DNA of 64,000 nt from an uncultured Acidimicrobiales bacterium (GCA_938038785.1 CALHTB010000048.1:1-64000), one strand, 5' to 3'. Positions 16,567 to 25,879 are shown, numbered from the stretch's first letter. The notes: a model not told the origin generated them from the sequence alone. Translations and numbers: made by a program.

Positions 16567-18171
16567 GTGTTGTCTCGCCTGACTCCCCTCGCGGTCTGCT
16601 GTGCGCTGATTGCCTTTGCCTGCACGAGCGCACCGGTCGAGGACCTCGTTGGCACACCCACTACGACCGCGGTCACCTCGACCACCAGCACAACGCCGGA
16701 TGGGGCGACGACGTCTACTGCCGAACCATCGACGAGCTCGACCACGTCCGACACGAACACATCAAGCACAACCACGTCAAGCACGAGCGCCGAGGCATCC
16801 ACCACGACCGACGCCGAGACCACCACGACCGATGCGGCTGATTCGGTCGATTCGGTTGCCGGTGGTGAATCGGTTGGCGATCCCTACTACCCCACCATTG
16901 GAAACACCGGCTACGACGTGCAGTCCTACGATCTCGACCTCACCATCGACATCGACGGCGTCGACCGGCTGGCAGGTATCGCAACGATCGAGCTTCTTGC
17001 CACTGACCCGCTCAACTCGCTGTCCTTCGACTTTGTCGGGCTGGACGTGTCCGAGGTGTTGGTCGACGGAGTAGCAGCCGAGTTCACCCAAGGCGACGAC
17101 AAGCTGCGAATCTCCCCGGCCGCTGCGTTCGCAGCCAACAGCGACCACGTCATCACGGTCACCTACGGCGGCACTCCCACGACCCTCGACTCGACCACGC
17201 GTATCGGCCAGATCGGCTGGTTCGACCGGCCAATCACGAGCGTCGCGATCGGCGAGCCAATGGGTGCACGCACCTGGTATCCAGTGAATGACCATCCGAG
17301 CGACAAAGCCACCTATGCCTTCACGCTGCGCGTGGACCCCGAGCTTGCCGGCGTGGCTAACGGTTCGCTGGTCGATACGACAATCGTTGACGGACGTGAA
17401 GTCACCCGCTGGGAAATGAACGACCCGATGGCCTCGTACCTTGCCACGGTGACCGTTGGGAACACCGAGTACGTGGAAGCTGACAGCGACGGCATAACTC
17501 CGGTCGACAACTCGTTCCCGGTCGACCTGGTCAATGTTGGGCCCGGTGACTTTGACCAGACCGACGAAATGCTCGAGACGTTCACCCAGCTCTTCGGGCC
17601 GTACCCGTTCGATGAGTATGGCGTCATGGTGATAGACGCCGACTTTGGCTTTGCGCTCGAAACCCAGGGCCGCAGCATCTTCAGCGCCATGCTGGTCGAC
17701 GGCGACGGATCGATCGAGCGAATTGTCGCCCACGAGCTCGCACACCAATGGTTCGGCAACCACGTCAGCCCGGCCACTTGGAGAGACATCTGGTTGAACG
17801 AAGGTTTTGCCAGCTACGCCGAAGACCTCTGGCTCGAATTTGGGCGCGGCCAGAGCCTCATCTCCCTCGAGGAACGCCTGCTGCAACGAGCCACAATCGC
17901 ACCAACCCCAGCCCCAGGTGACCCCGGCCCTGCGGGCCTGTTCGACCCGAGCGTGTACCGGCGAGGCGGGCTCACGATGCACGCGCTGCGTCTCGAGGTT
18001 GGCGACGATGCGTTCTTCAAAATCTTACGTGAATGGAGCGTTCGCTTCGGCGGCGGAACTGCGTCAACGGCTGACTTCTTGGAGCTAAGCGAAGAGCTCA
18101 GCGGCAAACAGCTCGACGACTTCTTCGCCGCCTGGCTCGGAGACGGCCCACTACCAGCGCTCAATTCCTGA
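16567..18171 (+). CDS. M1-family zinc metallopeptidase, probably a lipoprotein
   Basis: The start is set at GTG 16567 (MLSRLTPLAVCCALIAFAC). The upstream open frame only antisenses nothing useful and overlaps the previous gene. The cysteine near residue 20 may be lipidated, though the lipobox is not canonical. A Ser/Thr-rich linker (about 25-95) follows. The aminopeptidase N-like domain has an N-terminal beta region (SYDLDLTID), an ALETQ segment in place of GAMEN, and the zinc site HELAHQW with the downstream Glu in NEGFA. At 534 residues it lacks the long helical C-terminal domain of PepN, as in other short actinobacterial M1 enzymes. Extracellular peptide trimming is likely. Confidence 0.88.
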   Translation: MLSRLTPLAVCCALIAFACTSAPVEDLVGTPTTTAVTSTTSTTPDGATTSTAEPSTSSTTSDTNTSSTTTSSTSAEASTTTDAETTTTDAADSVDSVAGGESVGDPYYPTIGNTGYDVQSYDLDLTIDIDGVDRLAGIATIELLATDPLNSLSFDFVGLDVSEVLVDGVAAEFTQGDDKLRISPAAAFAANSDHVITVTYGGTPTTLDSTTRIGQIGWFDRPITSVAIGEPMGARTWYPVNDHPSDKATYAFTLRVDPELAGVANGSLVDTTIVDGREVTRWEMNDPMASYLATVTVGNTEYVEADSDGITPVDNSFPVDLVNVGPGDFDQTDEMLETFTQLFGPYPFDEYGVMVIDADFGFALETQGRSIFSAMLVDGDGSIERIVAHELAHQWFGNHVSPATWRDIWLNEGFASYAEDLWLEFGRGQSLISLEERLLQRATIAPTPAPGDPGPAGLFDPSVYRRGGLTMHALRLEVGDDAFFKILREWSVRFGGGTASTADFLELSEELSGKQLDDFFAAWLGDGPLPALNS

Positions 18172-18219
18172 AAATTTGTGCACTTGTCCACCTCAGCGGT
18201 GGCGAAGTGCACAAATTTT
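18171..18219. repeat. Long palindromic element, copy A
   Basis: The left arm 18171-18192 and right arm 18198-18219 pair over 20 of 22 positions around a TCAGC loop. The left arm reads AAAATTTGTGCACTT then a CCACC segment. The same left arm occurs at 25296. The stem starts at the last base of the M1 peptidase stop codon and may act as a terminator. A family of palindromic gene-end elements is inferred from the two copies. Confidence 0.75.
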
Positions 18220-18251
18220 CCGAGTTGGGCCGTGAGACGTACGCTCTCGGC

Positions 18252-19310
18252 ATGGTGATCGAGCGGTTAGACACTCGAATTGTTGAGGTGCCGTTGCCCA
18301 GGCTGATTGGAACAGCCATTCACCAGATGCGGTCGGTCGGCTGCGTGCTCACCACTCTCACCACCTCCGACGGCGTCACGGGCGAAGGGTTTGCCTTTGC
18401 GCTCAACGGCGACCGTATCCGCGCCTTCGATGAGGCAATCAAGGGGCTCGCCCCCTATGTCGTGGGCAAAGACCCTGGCAGCGTCGAGCAAATCTTCGAG
18501 GACATCTGGGCCGCACTGAACCCGAGTGGACACGCGGGCATTGGCATCAGTGCACTCTCGGCGATCGACGTGGCCCTATGGGACATCGTGGGCAAGGCCT
18601 CGAACACCTCGCTGGCCACGCTCTGGGGTTCCGAACGCACCCACGTCGACACCTACGCCAGCAGCGGCCTCTGGCTCAGCGACTCGATCGACGATCTCAT
18701 CGCGGAAGCGGGGCGCTTCATCGAGCAGGGCTTCACCGCAATGAAGATCCGCCTCGGCTCGCCCGACGCATCGACCGACGTCGAACGGGTACGAGCGCTG
18801 CGCGACGCCGTGGGAACTGACATCGCCATCTACTCCGACGTCAACCAGGGGCTGGATGTCGAGGCAGCAATCACGCTTGGCAACCTGCTCGAACCGTTCG
18901 AGCTCGCCTGGATCGAAGAGCCTGTCGTCTACTACGACTTCGCTGGCCACGCCCAGGTGCGAGCTGCGCTGAACACCCCGATTGCCTCGGGGGAAACCGA
19001 ATACACCCGGCTCGGCATGCAGCGATACCTCGACGCCGATGCGGTCGACGTGTTGATGCCCGACCTACAACGAATGGGCGGCTACACCGAGTTCCGTCGA
19101 GCCTGCACCATCGCGGCCACCCACAACGTCCCCACGTCGAGCCACTTCTTCACCGAATACAGCCTCGCGCTTGCCGGAGCGATCCCCAATTGTGCTCTGG
19201 TCGAACACGTCGACTGGTTCCAGCCGCTGTTCAACGAGTCGATCGAAATCGAAAACGGCCAGCTGGTCATCCCCGACCGCCCCGGAACTGGGTTTACGTT
19301 TCGGGATTGA
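18252..19310 (+). CDS. Mandelate racemase/enolase-superfamily enzyme
   Basis: The start is set at ATG 18252 (MVIERLDTRIVEVPL). An upstream start would lie inside the palindromic element. The product is 352 residues. The N-terminal capping domain spans about 1-125 and the barrel about 126-350. Catalytic elements seen are the KxR-like MKIRLG (general base Lys), metal ligands Asp in YSDVNQ, Glu in WIEEP and Glu in SGETEY, and a late His in SSHFFTEY. This fits the MLE/MR group that removes a proton alpha to a carboxylate, for example sugar-acid dehydratases. The substrate cannot be read from sequence. The 3' end overlaps the convergent gene by 17 bp. Confidence 0.88.
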   Translation: MVIERLDTRIVEVPLPRLIGTAIHQMRSVGCVLTTLTTSDGVTGEGFAFALNGDRIRAFDEAIKGLAPYVVGKDPGSVEQIFEDIWAALNPSGHAGIGISALSAIDVALWDIVGKASNTSLATLWGSERTHVDTYASSGLWLSDSIDDLIAEAGRFIEQGFTAMKIRLGSPDASTDVERVRALRDAVGTDIAIYSDVNQGLDVEAAITLGNLLEPFELAWIEEPVVYYDFAGHAQVRAALNTPIASGETEYTRLGMQRYLDADAVDVLMPDLQRMGGYTEFRRACTIAATHNVPTSSHFFTEYSLALAGAIPNCALVEHVDWFQPLFNESIEIENGQLVIPDRPGTGFTFRD

Positions 19311-19881
19311 GCTCGATGGACTCGAGCGTGCAGGTCGGTATCGGCGACGCCACTACAGCACCCAACGCATCGAGGTCAGGGGCTGCGATGACCACACGCG
19401 GGGCAATTACCTCGGGAGACAGCTCGATATCGGCGCTCTCGAGGAAGGTTGTGTCAACGTCATAGCTGAAGGTGACGTTAACACGAGCGACCGTGACCTC
19501 ACGATGGAAGTCGGTCCGGTCAAATGTCGCAAAGTATCCGTCTTCGGTGCATTCGGTGCGCAACGGCTGTGGTTCTTCGTCGCCGAGGAATAGCCAACCC
19601 AACACGCCCACAACAGCCAGCAGCGCAATCGGCGCTCCAAGGAAGAGCATCATCAGCTGGCGGCGATCGTTGTTGCTCTGCGCAGGTGTGTACCCGCCAC
19701 CGGAAATGTCGAGGGTGTCTTGGGTGTACTCCTCCTTGGGCTTGGGCTTGCGGAAGCCGCCGTAGCTCGCGGTGTGCACGTCGTCGAGGCCGCGCACCTC
19801 GATGGGCTTGCTGCCCGGCATCTTGAATCCGCCAATCGATGACCTGCCCCGATTTGGATCGTTTGGTCCCACTTCGTCCAC
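19294..19881 (-). CDS. Single-pass membrane protein of unknown function
   Basis: The start is taken as GTG 19881 (MDEVGPNDPNRGRSS), preceded by AAGGGA. The frame is open further upstream but has no ribosome site there. The product is 195 residues. It has a cytosolic Gly/Pro/Lys-rich N-terminus (GGFKMPGSKPIEVRG, KPKPKEEYTQ), a transmembrane helix at about 84-108 (MLFLGAPIALLAVVGVLGWLF), and an extracytoplasmic beta-rich domain with paired cysteines (RTECTEDGYFATFDRTDF ... PTCTLE). No family recognised. Confidence 0.7.
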   Translation of the reverse strand: MDEVGPNDPNRGRSSIGGFKMPGSKPIEVRGLDDVHTASYGGFRKPKPKEEYTQDTLDISGGGYTPAQSNNDRRQLMMLFLGAPIALLAVVGVLGWLFLGDEEPQPLRTECTEDGYFATFDRTDFHREVTVARVNVTFSYDVDTTFLESADIELSPEVIAPRVVIAAPDLDALGAVVASPIPTCTLESIELNPET

Positions 19882-20172
19882 GGTGTTGTTCCCTTCGCCT
19901 AAGAGGAAGAGTACGTCGCTTGTTCGGCGGGCCCGCGGTTGGTTCGCCGGGGAGACCTCCCCATTTCGTAACGCCCAAATCGCGAGCAAGATGATGTCAT
20001 CAAGAGCGGGGAGTTGCGGCGGCGGGCCGCAACTCTGGTTTCGAAGATTCCCGAAATCGGACGAAACCTGCATCTCTTACCCAATTCCAACTCGAAGTGG
20101 GAATGAACAGATCCGCTCGACAGTTCTACTTAGTAACTCCGCAACAAGCGGATAAAGCGGGAAAGGAATCCC
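19882..20172. other. Divergent intergenic region (291 bp)
   Basis: Sits between the minus-strand membrane protein and the plus-strand 78-residue protein. It has the ribosome site AAAGGA at its right end and a T/A-richer stretch near 20110-20135 that may hold the small gene's promoter. No convincing gene, RNA or repeat was found. Confidence 0.4.
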
Positions 20173-20409
20173 ATGAACACAGAAAGCACCGAAGTACAGA
20201 ACGACCTCATCGATCTCACCAATGAGCGCATCGACAACCTCGCCGCACTCATCACCGTGACCGCTGAGCAGCTCGATGATCGCATCACCGCCGAGAAGGC
20301 ACTCGAGTCCGATGCTCATCGCACCTCCGAGCTCATCGAGCTCGTCTTTGGTTCCGAGACCCCATCGGTCGAGAACTACCTCGCTAGCCGAACCCTCCAG
20401 GCTGCGTAA
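20173..20409 (+). CDS. Small acidic helical protein
   Basis: A 78-residue protein beginning MNTESTEVQNDLIDLTNERIDN, with a good ribosome site (GGGAAAGGAATCCC). It is acidic and predicted almost entirely helical, with heptad-like spacing of Leu/Ile in LIDLTNERIDNLAALI and a second helix TSELIELVFG. Two hairpins follow directly, the second with a U-tract, so it is its own short transcript. That makes it an abundant small protein candidate. No family recognised. Confidence 0.75.
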   Translation: MNTESTEVQNDLIDLTNERIDNLAALITVTAEQLDDRITAEKALESDAHRTSELIELVFGSETPSVENYLASRTLQAA

Positions 20410-20426
20410 GTCCCCTCCACATAACT

Positions 20427-20459
20427 CGACGAATCGAGGTTCCCTCCCCCGATTCGTCG
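20427..20459 (+). other. Hairpin 1 after the 78-residue protein gene
   Basis: CGACGAATCG (20427-20436) pairs perfectly with CGATTCGTCG (20450-20459) around a C/T-rich 13-nt loop. It lies just upstream of a true terminator, forming a double-hairpin 3' end. Confidence 0.6.
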
Positions 20460-20467
20460 CAAGACAC

Positions 20468-20515
20468 AGACCGGATCCGTTTCCCCCTCCTTGCGGATCC
20501 GGTCTTTGTCGTTTT
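20468..20515 (+). terminator. Rho-independent terminator
   Basis: AGACCGGATCCG (20468-20479) and CGGATCCGGTCT (20494-20505) form a perfect 12-bp stem with a 14-nt loop, followed by TTGTCGTTTT. Confidence 0.85.
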
Positions 20516-20680
20516 CATGCACCCCACCTCCGTCGCGAGGTTCGCTGAAAGTGGCGCACCACGAGTAAATCGGCACGCTACGGTCGAGACGTCCGATGAT
20601 AAGATGCGAACGCCTGTTCGTACGCGGCAGCGATAGCTTCCGTCATCGCAACCCAAGTTCTCGACCCAATTGGAGCATCC

Positions 20681-23128
20681 GTGCCCGACCAGCCTGGTCT
20701 CTTTAGTAACAACTTCGCCGCCGAGGTGATCGACACCCCTGTCGCCGACGAGATGAGCGAGAGCTTTCTCGCCTACTCCTTGTCGGTCATTACCGCCCGC
20801 GCTATCCCCGACATTCGTGACGGGTTGAAGCCGGTGCAGCGGCGCATTCTGTATTCGATGCTGCAGCAGGGCATCCGGCCCGATGCCGACTTCCGCAAGT
20901 GCGCCGGTGTTGTGGGCGACACGATGGGCAAGTACCACCCTCACGGCGATTCGGCCATCTACGAGACGCTTGTACGGATGGGGCAAGACTTCTCCCGCGG
21001 GCTCACGTTCATCACCCCACAGGGAAACTTCGGTTCGCTCGACCATCCGCCCGCCGCCTACCGATACACAGAGTGCAAGCTGTCCCAAGCCGCCATGGAC
21101 ATGGTTAGCGAAATCGACGAAGAAACGGTCGACTTCACCCAAACCTTCGACGGCCTTCGCGACGAGCCAACCGTCCTTCCCGCGCTCATTCCGAACCTGT
21201 TGGTCAACGGCACCACCGGCATTGCGGTCGGCATGGCCACAAACATGCCTACGCACAACTTGCGCGAGGTGTACGCAGCCATCGAGCTGGTGATGAAGAA
21301 GCGTCGCCCGAAGCCAACCGTCGACGAACTGATGAAGGTTCTTCCGGGCCCAGACTTCCCGTCGGGCGGCATCCTCATCGACGACTCGCTGCGCGAGGCG
21401 TACGAAACCGGGCGTGGCACGGTCCGCATCCGCGCTAAGGCCGAGACCATCAAGCTCACCCGGGCCCGCGAGGCGCTCGTCATCACCGAGCTTCCCTACA
21501 TGGTTGGCCCAGAAAAAGTCATCACCAAGATCAACGAGCTTGCGTCGGTTGGCAAACTCCCCGGCGTCGACGAGCGCGAGGGCGCGAAGAACCTGTCGGA
21601 TAAGAACAATCCGCTGCGCATCCAGATCGACCTTCGTCCCGGCGCCAGCTCGAAGGCCGTGCTGGCCAACCTCTACCGAATGACCCCGCTCGAAGAGACC
21701 TTCGGCATCAACAACGTGGTGCTCGTCGACGGCGTGCCAACCACCGTTGGCCTGTGGGATCTGTGCAACCACTACATCCAACATCGCCTCGAAGTGATCG
21801 TCCGTCGGACCGAGTTCCGCCTCGCCAAGTGGGAAGCACGGCTTCACATCGTTGCGGGCTTGCTGATCGCGCTCGACAACATCGACCGGGTCATCGAGAT
21901 CATCCGAGCGTCAAAGGACGCGGCCGAGGCGAAGTCGTCACTCATGAGCGAGCTCGACCTGTCCGAGGTGCAAGCCACCCATGTGCTCGACATGCCGCTT
22001 CGTCGCCTCACCGCTCTCGAAGTGCAAAAGCTTGAAGACGAAGCGTCCGAACTCGAAGAGAAGATCACCGATGCCCAGAAGCTGCTGGCCAGCGAACAGC
22101 GTCAGCGCACCGTGGTGCTTAACGAGCTCAAGGCCGCGGTCGACGAGTACGGCGTCGACCGCCGCACCGTCATTACCTCCGAGGACGAGTTCGCAAATAT
22201 CGACCTGACGGTGCTCGACGGCGGAGGCGACGACGACATTCCCGACACACCATGTGTCGTTACGTTGTCGACGAGCGGCATGGTTGGCAGGGCGCCAACC
22301 GAGGGAGCTAAGCGAGCCACTCCAGGGCGACACGATGTTGTTGTCGCCAGCCGCATGGCGTCGACACGCGCCCCCATCTTTGCGGCCACAACCGATGGCC
22401 TGGCCCGGCTCGCTCTCGGCCTCGAAATTGGTGAGGTCGGCGGCAGATCTCGCGGCACCGATACCCGCAAGTTGTTCGGCACGAACAAAGGCGAAGAGGT
22501 GCTCACGATCATGGCGCCGAAGTCCGAGGGTGCCGAGAACTTGGTGCTCGTCACCGAGAACGGCGTAGCCAAACAGCTGAGCGCCGAAGAGGTCGCGGGC
22601 ACGCGACCAGGCCAGAAGCTCATCAACCTCAAGCCCCAAGATTCGCTCGTTGCCGCGTTCACCGCACCCGCCGGTGCCGACATCGCGATCGTGGCCAGCG
22701 ATGGCCAGGTGCTTCGCACCGCAGTTGACAACGTCAGCGTGCAGGGCCGTAACGCGTCGGGTGTTTCAGGCATGAAGCTGAAGGGCAGCGCCAAGGTCAT
22801 TGCCGCCGGCGTCATCTTGAGCGACGAACCGATTCTCACCGTGACCGACAAGGGCACGGCCAAGCTCACGCCGTCGTCAGAATTCGAAGCGAAGGGCCGA
22901 GGCGGCAGTGGTGTGCGTGTCACCCGGTTCACCGACGAGAAAGCGCTGGTCTTCGCCCACATCGGTAAGACCGAGGGCATGCTCGCCATCGTCGGGTCTG
23001 ACGACGACAAAACCAAGCCCGCACCCGACCCGGTGCCGATCGAGCTCGAGCTCACCAAACGAGACCTCGTCAGCACAACCACCGACCAACCAATTCTGGC
23101 CGTAGGCGTCGCTCGCTTCGCTCGCTAA
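20681..23128 (+). CDS. parC: Type IIA DNA topoisomerase subunit A (topoisomerase IV/ParC-like)
   Basis: An 815-residue subunit A that cuts and rejoins DNA. The GTG start has GGAG 7-8 bp upstream. Seen: N-terminal FLAYSLSVITARAIPDIRDGLKPVQRR, quinolone region YHPHGDSAIYETLVRM, catalytic Tyr129 in AAYRYTE, and FGINNVVLVDG. The C-terminal beta-pinwheel blades start at about 520, with repeats such as GRAPTEGAKRATPG and GRNASGVSGMKL. The canonical GyrA box (QRRGGKG) is not seen, which favours a decatenase (topoisomerase IV) over gyrase. The partner B subunit follows after 91 bp. The last residues (VARFAR) are encoded by a dispersed repeat. No dnaA neighbourhood is present. Confidence 0.88.
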   Translation: MPDQPGLFSNNFAAEVIDTPVADEMSESFLAYSLSVITARAIPDIRDGLKPVQRRILYSMLQQGIRPDADFRKCAGVVGDTMGKYHPHGDSAIYETLVRMGQDFSRGLTFITPQGNFGSLDHPPAAYRYTECKLSQAAMDMVSEIDEETVDFTQTFDGLRDEPTVLPALIPNLLVNGTTGIAVGMATNMPTHNLREVYAAIELVMKKRRPKPTVDELMKVLPGPDFPSGGILIDDSLREAYETGRGTVRIRAKAETIKLTRAREALVITELPYMVGPEKVITKINELASVGKLPGVDEREGAKNLSDKNNPLRIQIDLRPGASSKAVLANLYRMTPLEETFGINNVVLVDGVPTTVGLWDLCNHYIQHRLEVIVRRTEFRLAKWEARLHIVAGLLIALDNIDRVIEIIRASKDAAEAKSSLMSELDLSEVQATHVLDMPLRRLTALEVQKLEDEASELEEKITDAQKLLASEQRQRTVVLNELKAAVDEYGVDRRTVITSEDEFANIDLTVLDGGGDDDIPDTPCVVTLSTSGMVGRAPTEGAKRATPGRHDVVVASRMASTRAPIFAATTDGLARLALGLEIGEVGGRSRGTDTRKLFGTNKGEEVLTIMAPKSEGAENLVLVTENGVAKQLSAEEVAGTRPGQKLINLKPQDSLVAAFTAPAGADIAIVASDGQVLRTAVDNVSVQGRNASGVSGMKLKGSAKVIAAGVILSDEPILTVTDKGTAKLTPSSEFEAKGRGGSGVRVTRFTDEKALVFAHIGKTEGMLAIVGSDDDKTKPAPDPVPIELELTKRDLVSTTTDQPILAVGVARFAR

Positions 23129-23160
23129 CCGAGTTTCTCGCCTTGGGGCTCGAAACATCG
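23107..23160. repeat. Dispersed gene-end element, site 2
   Basis: Reads CGTCGCTCGCTTCGCTCGC, then TAACCGAGTTTCTCGCC, then TTGGGGCTCGAAACATCG. The topoisomerase A stop codon (23126-23128) is inside it. It matches 55426-55476 and the minus strand of 177-261. Confidence 0.75.
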
Positions 23161-23219
23161 CGTTCGGGAAGCACCCCTCTTAGAGCAACAACCACTCCCA
23201 CTAAGATCAGATCAACTAC

Positions 23220-25283
23220 ATGGCAACAATGACCAAAAACTCCCCGAAAAAGTCCAACTACGATGCCGATTCGATCGAGACCCTCGAGGGCCTCGATGCG
23301 GTGCGCAAGCGCCCCGGCATGTACATCGGCGGCACCGGTTCGGCTGGCCTCATGCACCTCGTGTGGGAGCTGATCGACAACGCCGTCGACGAGGCTGCTG
23401 CGGGCGAAGCCAACAAGGTGTTCGTCACATTCCATCGCGACGGGTCCATCGAGGTAGCCGACAACGGCCGCGGAATCCCGGTCGACAAGCACAAGAAGCG
23501 CAAGGTTTCAGCGCTCGAAGTTGTGCTCACCGAGCTGCATGCTGGCGGCAAGTTCGGTGGCGGTGCCTACGCATCGTCGGGCGGCTTGCACGGCGTTGGC
23601 GCATCGGTGGTCAACGCACTGTCGGTGAAGCTCAAGGCAGAAGTCGACCGCCAAGGCCACACCTGGGCTCTCGATTTCAACGAACGGGTCGCAGGCCATT
23701 TCAGCGGCTCGTCGTTCAAGAAGGGCCACGAGCTCAAGAAGATCGCCAAGACCAAGAAGACCGGAACCCGCATCCGCTTTTGGCCAGACCAAGACATCTT
23801 CGACCCCGAAGCGTCGATTGAATGGGACGAGGTCGTCCGTCGAGTCAAGCTCGCTTGCTTCCTCGTGCCCGGTCTTCGCATCACCCTCGAAGACAAGCGG
23901 AGCGGCTCGAAGAAGGCCCCGGTCGAGTTCCTTAGCCGTGGGGGCCTCAAGGACCTCGTCAACGATCTTGTTGGCGAGAGCACCACAGTCACCGACGTCA
24001 TCACGTTGTCGGGCATTGACACCTTCGAAGAGAAGGTGCCGGTCAACGGCAAGATGAAGATGGTCGAGCGCGAGTGCACCGTCGACGTCGCGCTTCGTTG
24101 GGTCGAGGGCTACGACACGAACATCGTCACCTTCGTAAACACCATTCCAACGAGCGAGGGCGGAACCCACCTCACCGGCTTCGAACGCTCGATGAACCGC
24201 GCCGTCAACGATGTCTTGCTCAAGGACATGCGCAAGCTGGCGAAGCTGGCAAAGAACAACAAGCACAAGGCGGTCAACGACGACGTGCAAGAGGGCCTCA
24301 TTGCGGTATGCAAGGTCACCTTCCCCGAACCGCAGTTCCGCGGGCAGACCAAGCAAGAGCTCGGCACGCCCGGTGTGCAGAAGATCGTGTACGAAGTGGT
24401 CAAGCAAGGCATGGTCGACTGGTTCAACGGAGTCGGTTCGAAGAAGACCCACGTCAACGGCATTCGCGACAAGATCGCAAACGCCATCCTTGCTCGCCAC
24501 ACCGCCAAGCAGGCGCTCGACAACAAGCGCAAGGTAGCAAGCCTTGGCAGCACCGGCATGCCCGGCAAGTTGGCCGACTGTCGAGTGCACGGCCCCGATA
24601 GCGAGCTGCTCATCGTGGAGGGCGACTCGGCGGCTGGCCCGGCGATTCGTGGTCGCGACGCCCAATACATGGCCGTCCTTCCGTTGCGCGGCAAGGTGGT
24701 CAATGCTGGCAAGGCCACGCTCAAGCAGGTGCTCGATAACAGCGAAGCACAAGCGCTGTTCACTGCCATCGGCGGCGGTTCAGGCAAGGACTTCGACCTC
24801 GACCAAGCCCGTTACGGCCGCATCGTGATCCTGTGTGACGCCGACGTCGATGGCAGCCATATTCGGTGCCTCGTGTTGACGTTGCTCTACAAGTACATGC
24901 GGCCGCTGATCGAGGCCGGCCGCGTCTTCGCCGCGCAACCTCCGTTGTTCAGCACCAAGGTCGGCGGGCAGACGTATCGAGCGTTTAGCGACGAGCACCG
25001 AGACCAACTCACCGCCGAGCTGGCCAAGGGCAACCGCAAGGCCGAGAACATCAAGTGGCAACGGTTCAAGGGCCTTGGCGAGATGAATGTCAACGAGCTC
25101 GAGCACGCTGCGCTCAACCCCGAGACCCGCATCCTTCGACGCCTCACCATCGACGAGGCCGAGAAAGAAAAGCGCCGCGCCGAGAAGATGTTCGACGTGC
25201 TCATGGGCTCGGACGTTGCGGTCCGGCGCGACTACATCATCAAGAACTCCGACGAGTTCGACGCAGCAGCCCTCGACGTCTAA
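23220..25283 (+). CDS. parE: Type IIA DNA topoisomerase subunit B (topoisomerase IV/ParE-like)
   Basis: A 687-residue ATPase subunit. The GHKL ATPase domain has TLEGLDAVRKRPGMYIGG, DNAVDEA, DNGRGIPV, and the ATP lid GGKFGGGAYASSGGLHGVG. A transducer domain follows. The TOPRIM domain has VEGDSAAGPA (about 467), PLRGKVVNAGKA and the metal site DADVDGSHI. The C-terminal segment has QRFKGLGEMN. The length lacks the large insert of Gram-negative GyrB. With the upstream A subunit it forms the heterotetramer that decatenates chromosomes. The gene order A then B is the reverse of gyrB-gyrA, further supporting a second enzyme. Confidence 0.9.
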   Translation: MATMTKNSPKKSNYDADSIETLEGLDAVRKRPGMYIGGTGSAGLMHLVWELIDNAVDEAAAGEANKVFVTFHRDGSIEVADNGRGIPVDKHKKRKVSALEVVLTELHAGGKFGGGAYASSGGLHGVGASVVNALSVKLKAEVDRQGHTWALDFNERVAGHFSGSSFKKGHELKKIAKTKKTGTRIRFWPDQDIFDPEASIEWDEVVRRVKLACFLVPGLRITLEDKRSGSKKAPVEFLSRGGLKDLVNDLVGESTTVTDVITLSGIDTFEEKVPVNGKMKMVERECTVDVALRWVEGYDTNIVTFVNTIPTSEGGTHLTGFERSMNRAVNDVLLKDMRKLAKLAKNNKHKAVNDDVQEGLIAVCKVTFPEPQFRGQTKQELGTPGVQKIVYEVVKQGMVDWFNGVGSKKTHVNGIRDKIANAILARHTAKQALDNKRKVASLGSTGMPGKLADCRVHGPDSELLIVEGDSAAGPAIRGRDAQYMAVLPLRGKVVNAGKATLKQVLDNSEAQALFTAIGGGSGKDFDLDQARYGRIVILCDADVDGSHIRCLVLTLLYKYMRPLIEAGRVFAAQPPLFSTKVGGQTYRAFSDEHRDQLTAELAKGNRKAENIKWQRFKGLGEMNVNELEHAALNPETRILRRLTIDEAEKEKRRAEKMFDVLMGSDVAVRRDYIIKNSDEFDAAALDV

Positions 25284-25294
25284 CTCTAAGTCCC

Positions 25295-25345
25295 GAAAAT
25301 TTGTGCACTTCGCCACCTGAGACGTGGTCAACTGCACAAAATTTC
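25295..25345. repeat. Long palindromic element, copy B
   Basis: The left arm GAAAATTTGTGCACTTCGCC continues to CACC (ends about 25317) and pairs imperfectly with CGTGGTCAACTGCAC... ending at 25345. It shares its left arm with copy A at 18171. It lies 11 bp after the parE stop codon and ends just before the ribosome site of the next gene. Confidence 0.7.
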
Positions 25346-25358
25346 GAGAAGGATGGCA

Positions 25359-25814
25359 ATGTCAGATCAACCACCGGCTCCCGACCCGATCAGACTGTCG
25401 ATCCAGAAGGCGGAGGAGCTCGCCGAGGCAGGAAAGTGGCTCGAGGCGATGGACGGTATTAACGCTGCCCTTGAGGTCGACCCGACGTCGAAGACAGCGC
25501 ATCTGGCGCACATTGCGATCATCGCTGAAATCCCCGAGCTCACGAACGTGAACTATCGAAAGGCGTTGCTGGCCCGGGCGGCCCAGTCAGCGAAGGTGCT
25601 GGTGTTTGCCCACCCCGACGACCCCGAGGCCCACGAAGCAAAGGCCCGGGTCCATCTGATGGCCAAGGAAAACGCACGGGCACTTGAGGCAGCCGAAGCC
25701 GCCCTGAAAATCGACCCGAGTTATGAAGCCGCGTACCGAATCCTCGATCAAACGCAAAGCAAACTCAGCAAACGGCTGAGCAAAATGTCGAGGCACAAAA
25801 AGAGCCGCTGGTAG
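25359..25814 (+). CDS. TPR-like helical repeat protein
   Basis: The start at ATG 25359 is preferred over 25353 because AGAAGG (25347-25352) is then 6 bp away. The product is 151 residues. Three helix pairs resemble tetratricopeptide repeats: KAEELAEAGKWLEAMDGINAAL-EVDPTS, a middle pair with KALLARAAQSAKVL-AHPDDPEA, and KENARALEAAEAAL-KIDPSYEAA. A Lys/Arg-rich tail (RHKKSRW) follows. Likely a protein-interaction adaptor. It lies just upstream of the TGA-interrupted rhodanese, with a 65-bp gap. Confidence 0.75.
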   Translation: MSDQPPAPDPIRLSIQKAEELAEAGKWLEAMDGINAALEVDPTSKTAHLAHIAIIAEIPELTNVNYRKALLARAAQSAKVLVFAHPDDPEAHEAKARVHLMAKENARALEAAEAALKIDPSYEAAYRILDQTQSKLSKRLSKMSRHKKSRW

Positions 25815-25879
25815 GCCGCGAACGCTAGGTCGGGCCGACCCCGTGCATCGCTCTGTGGCCATGAGCTAGCTTCATCCGT

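Noticed and set aside
16777-17982. Long open frame antisense to the M1 peptidase
   Set aside because: Shadow of a gene with an intact zinc site on the other strand.
20384-21847. Long open frame antisense to topoisomerase A
   Set aside because: High-GC shadow frame. The plus strand encodes a clear topoisomerase and the antisense protein has no recognisable motif.
20681-25283. gyrA/gyrB identity for the topoisomerase pair
   Set aside because: No canonical GyrA box, A-before-B order and no dnaA-recF context. Topoisomerase IV is favoured, though names cannot be settled without the other pair.
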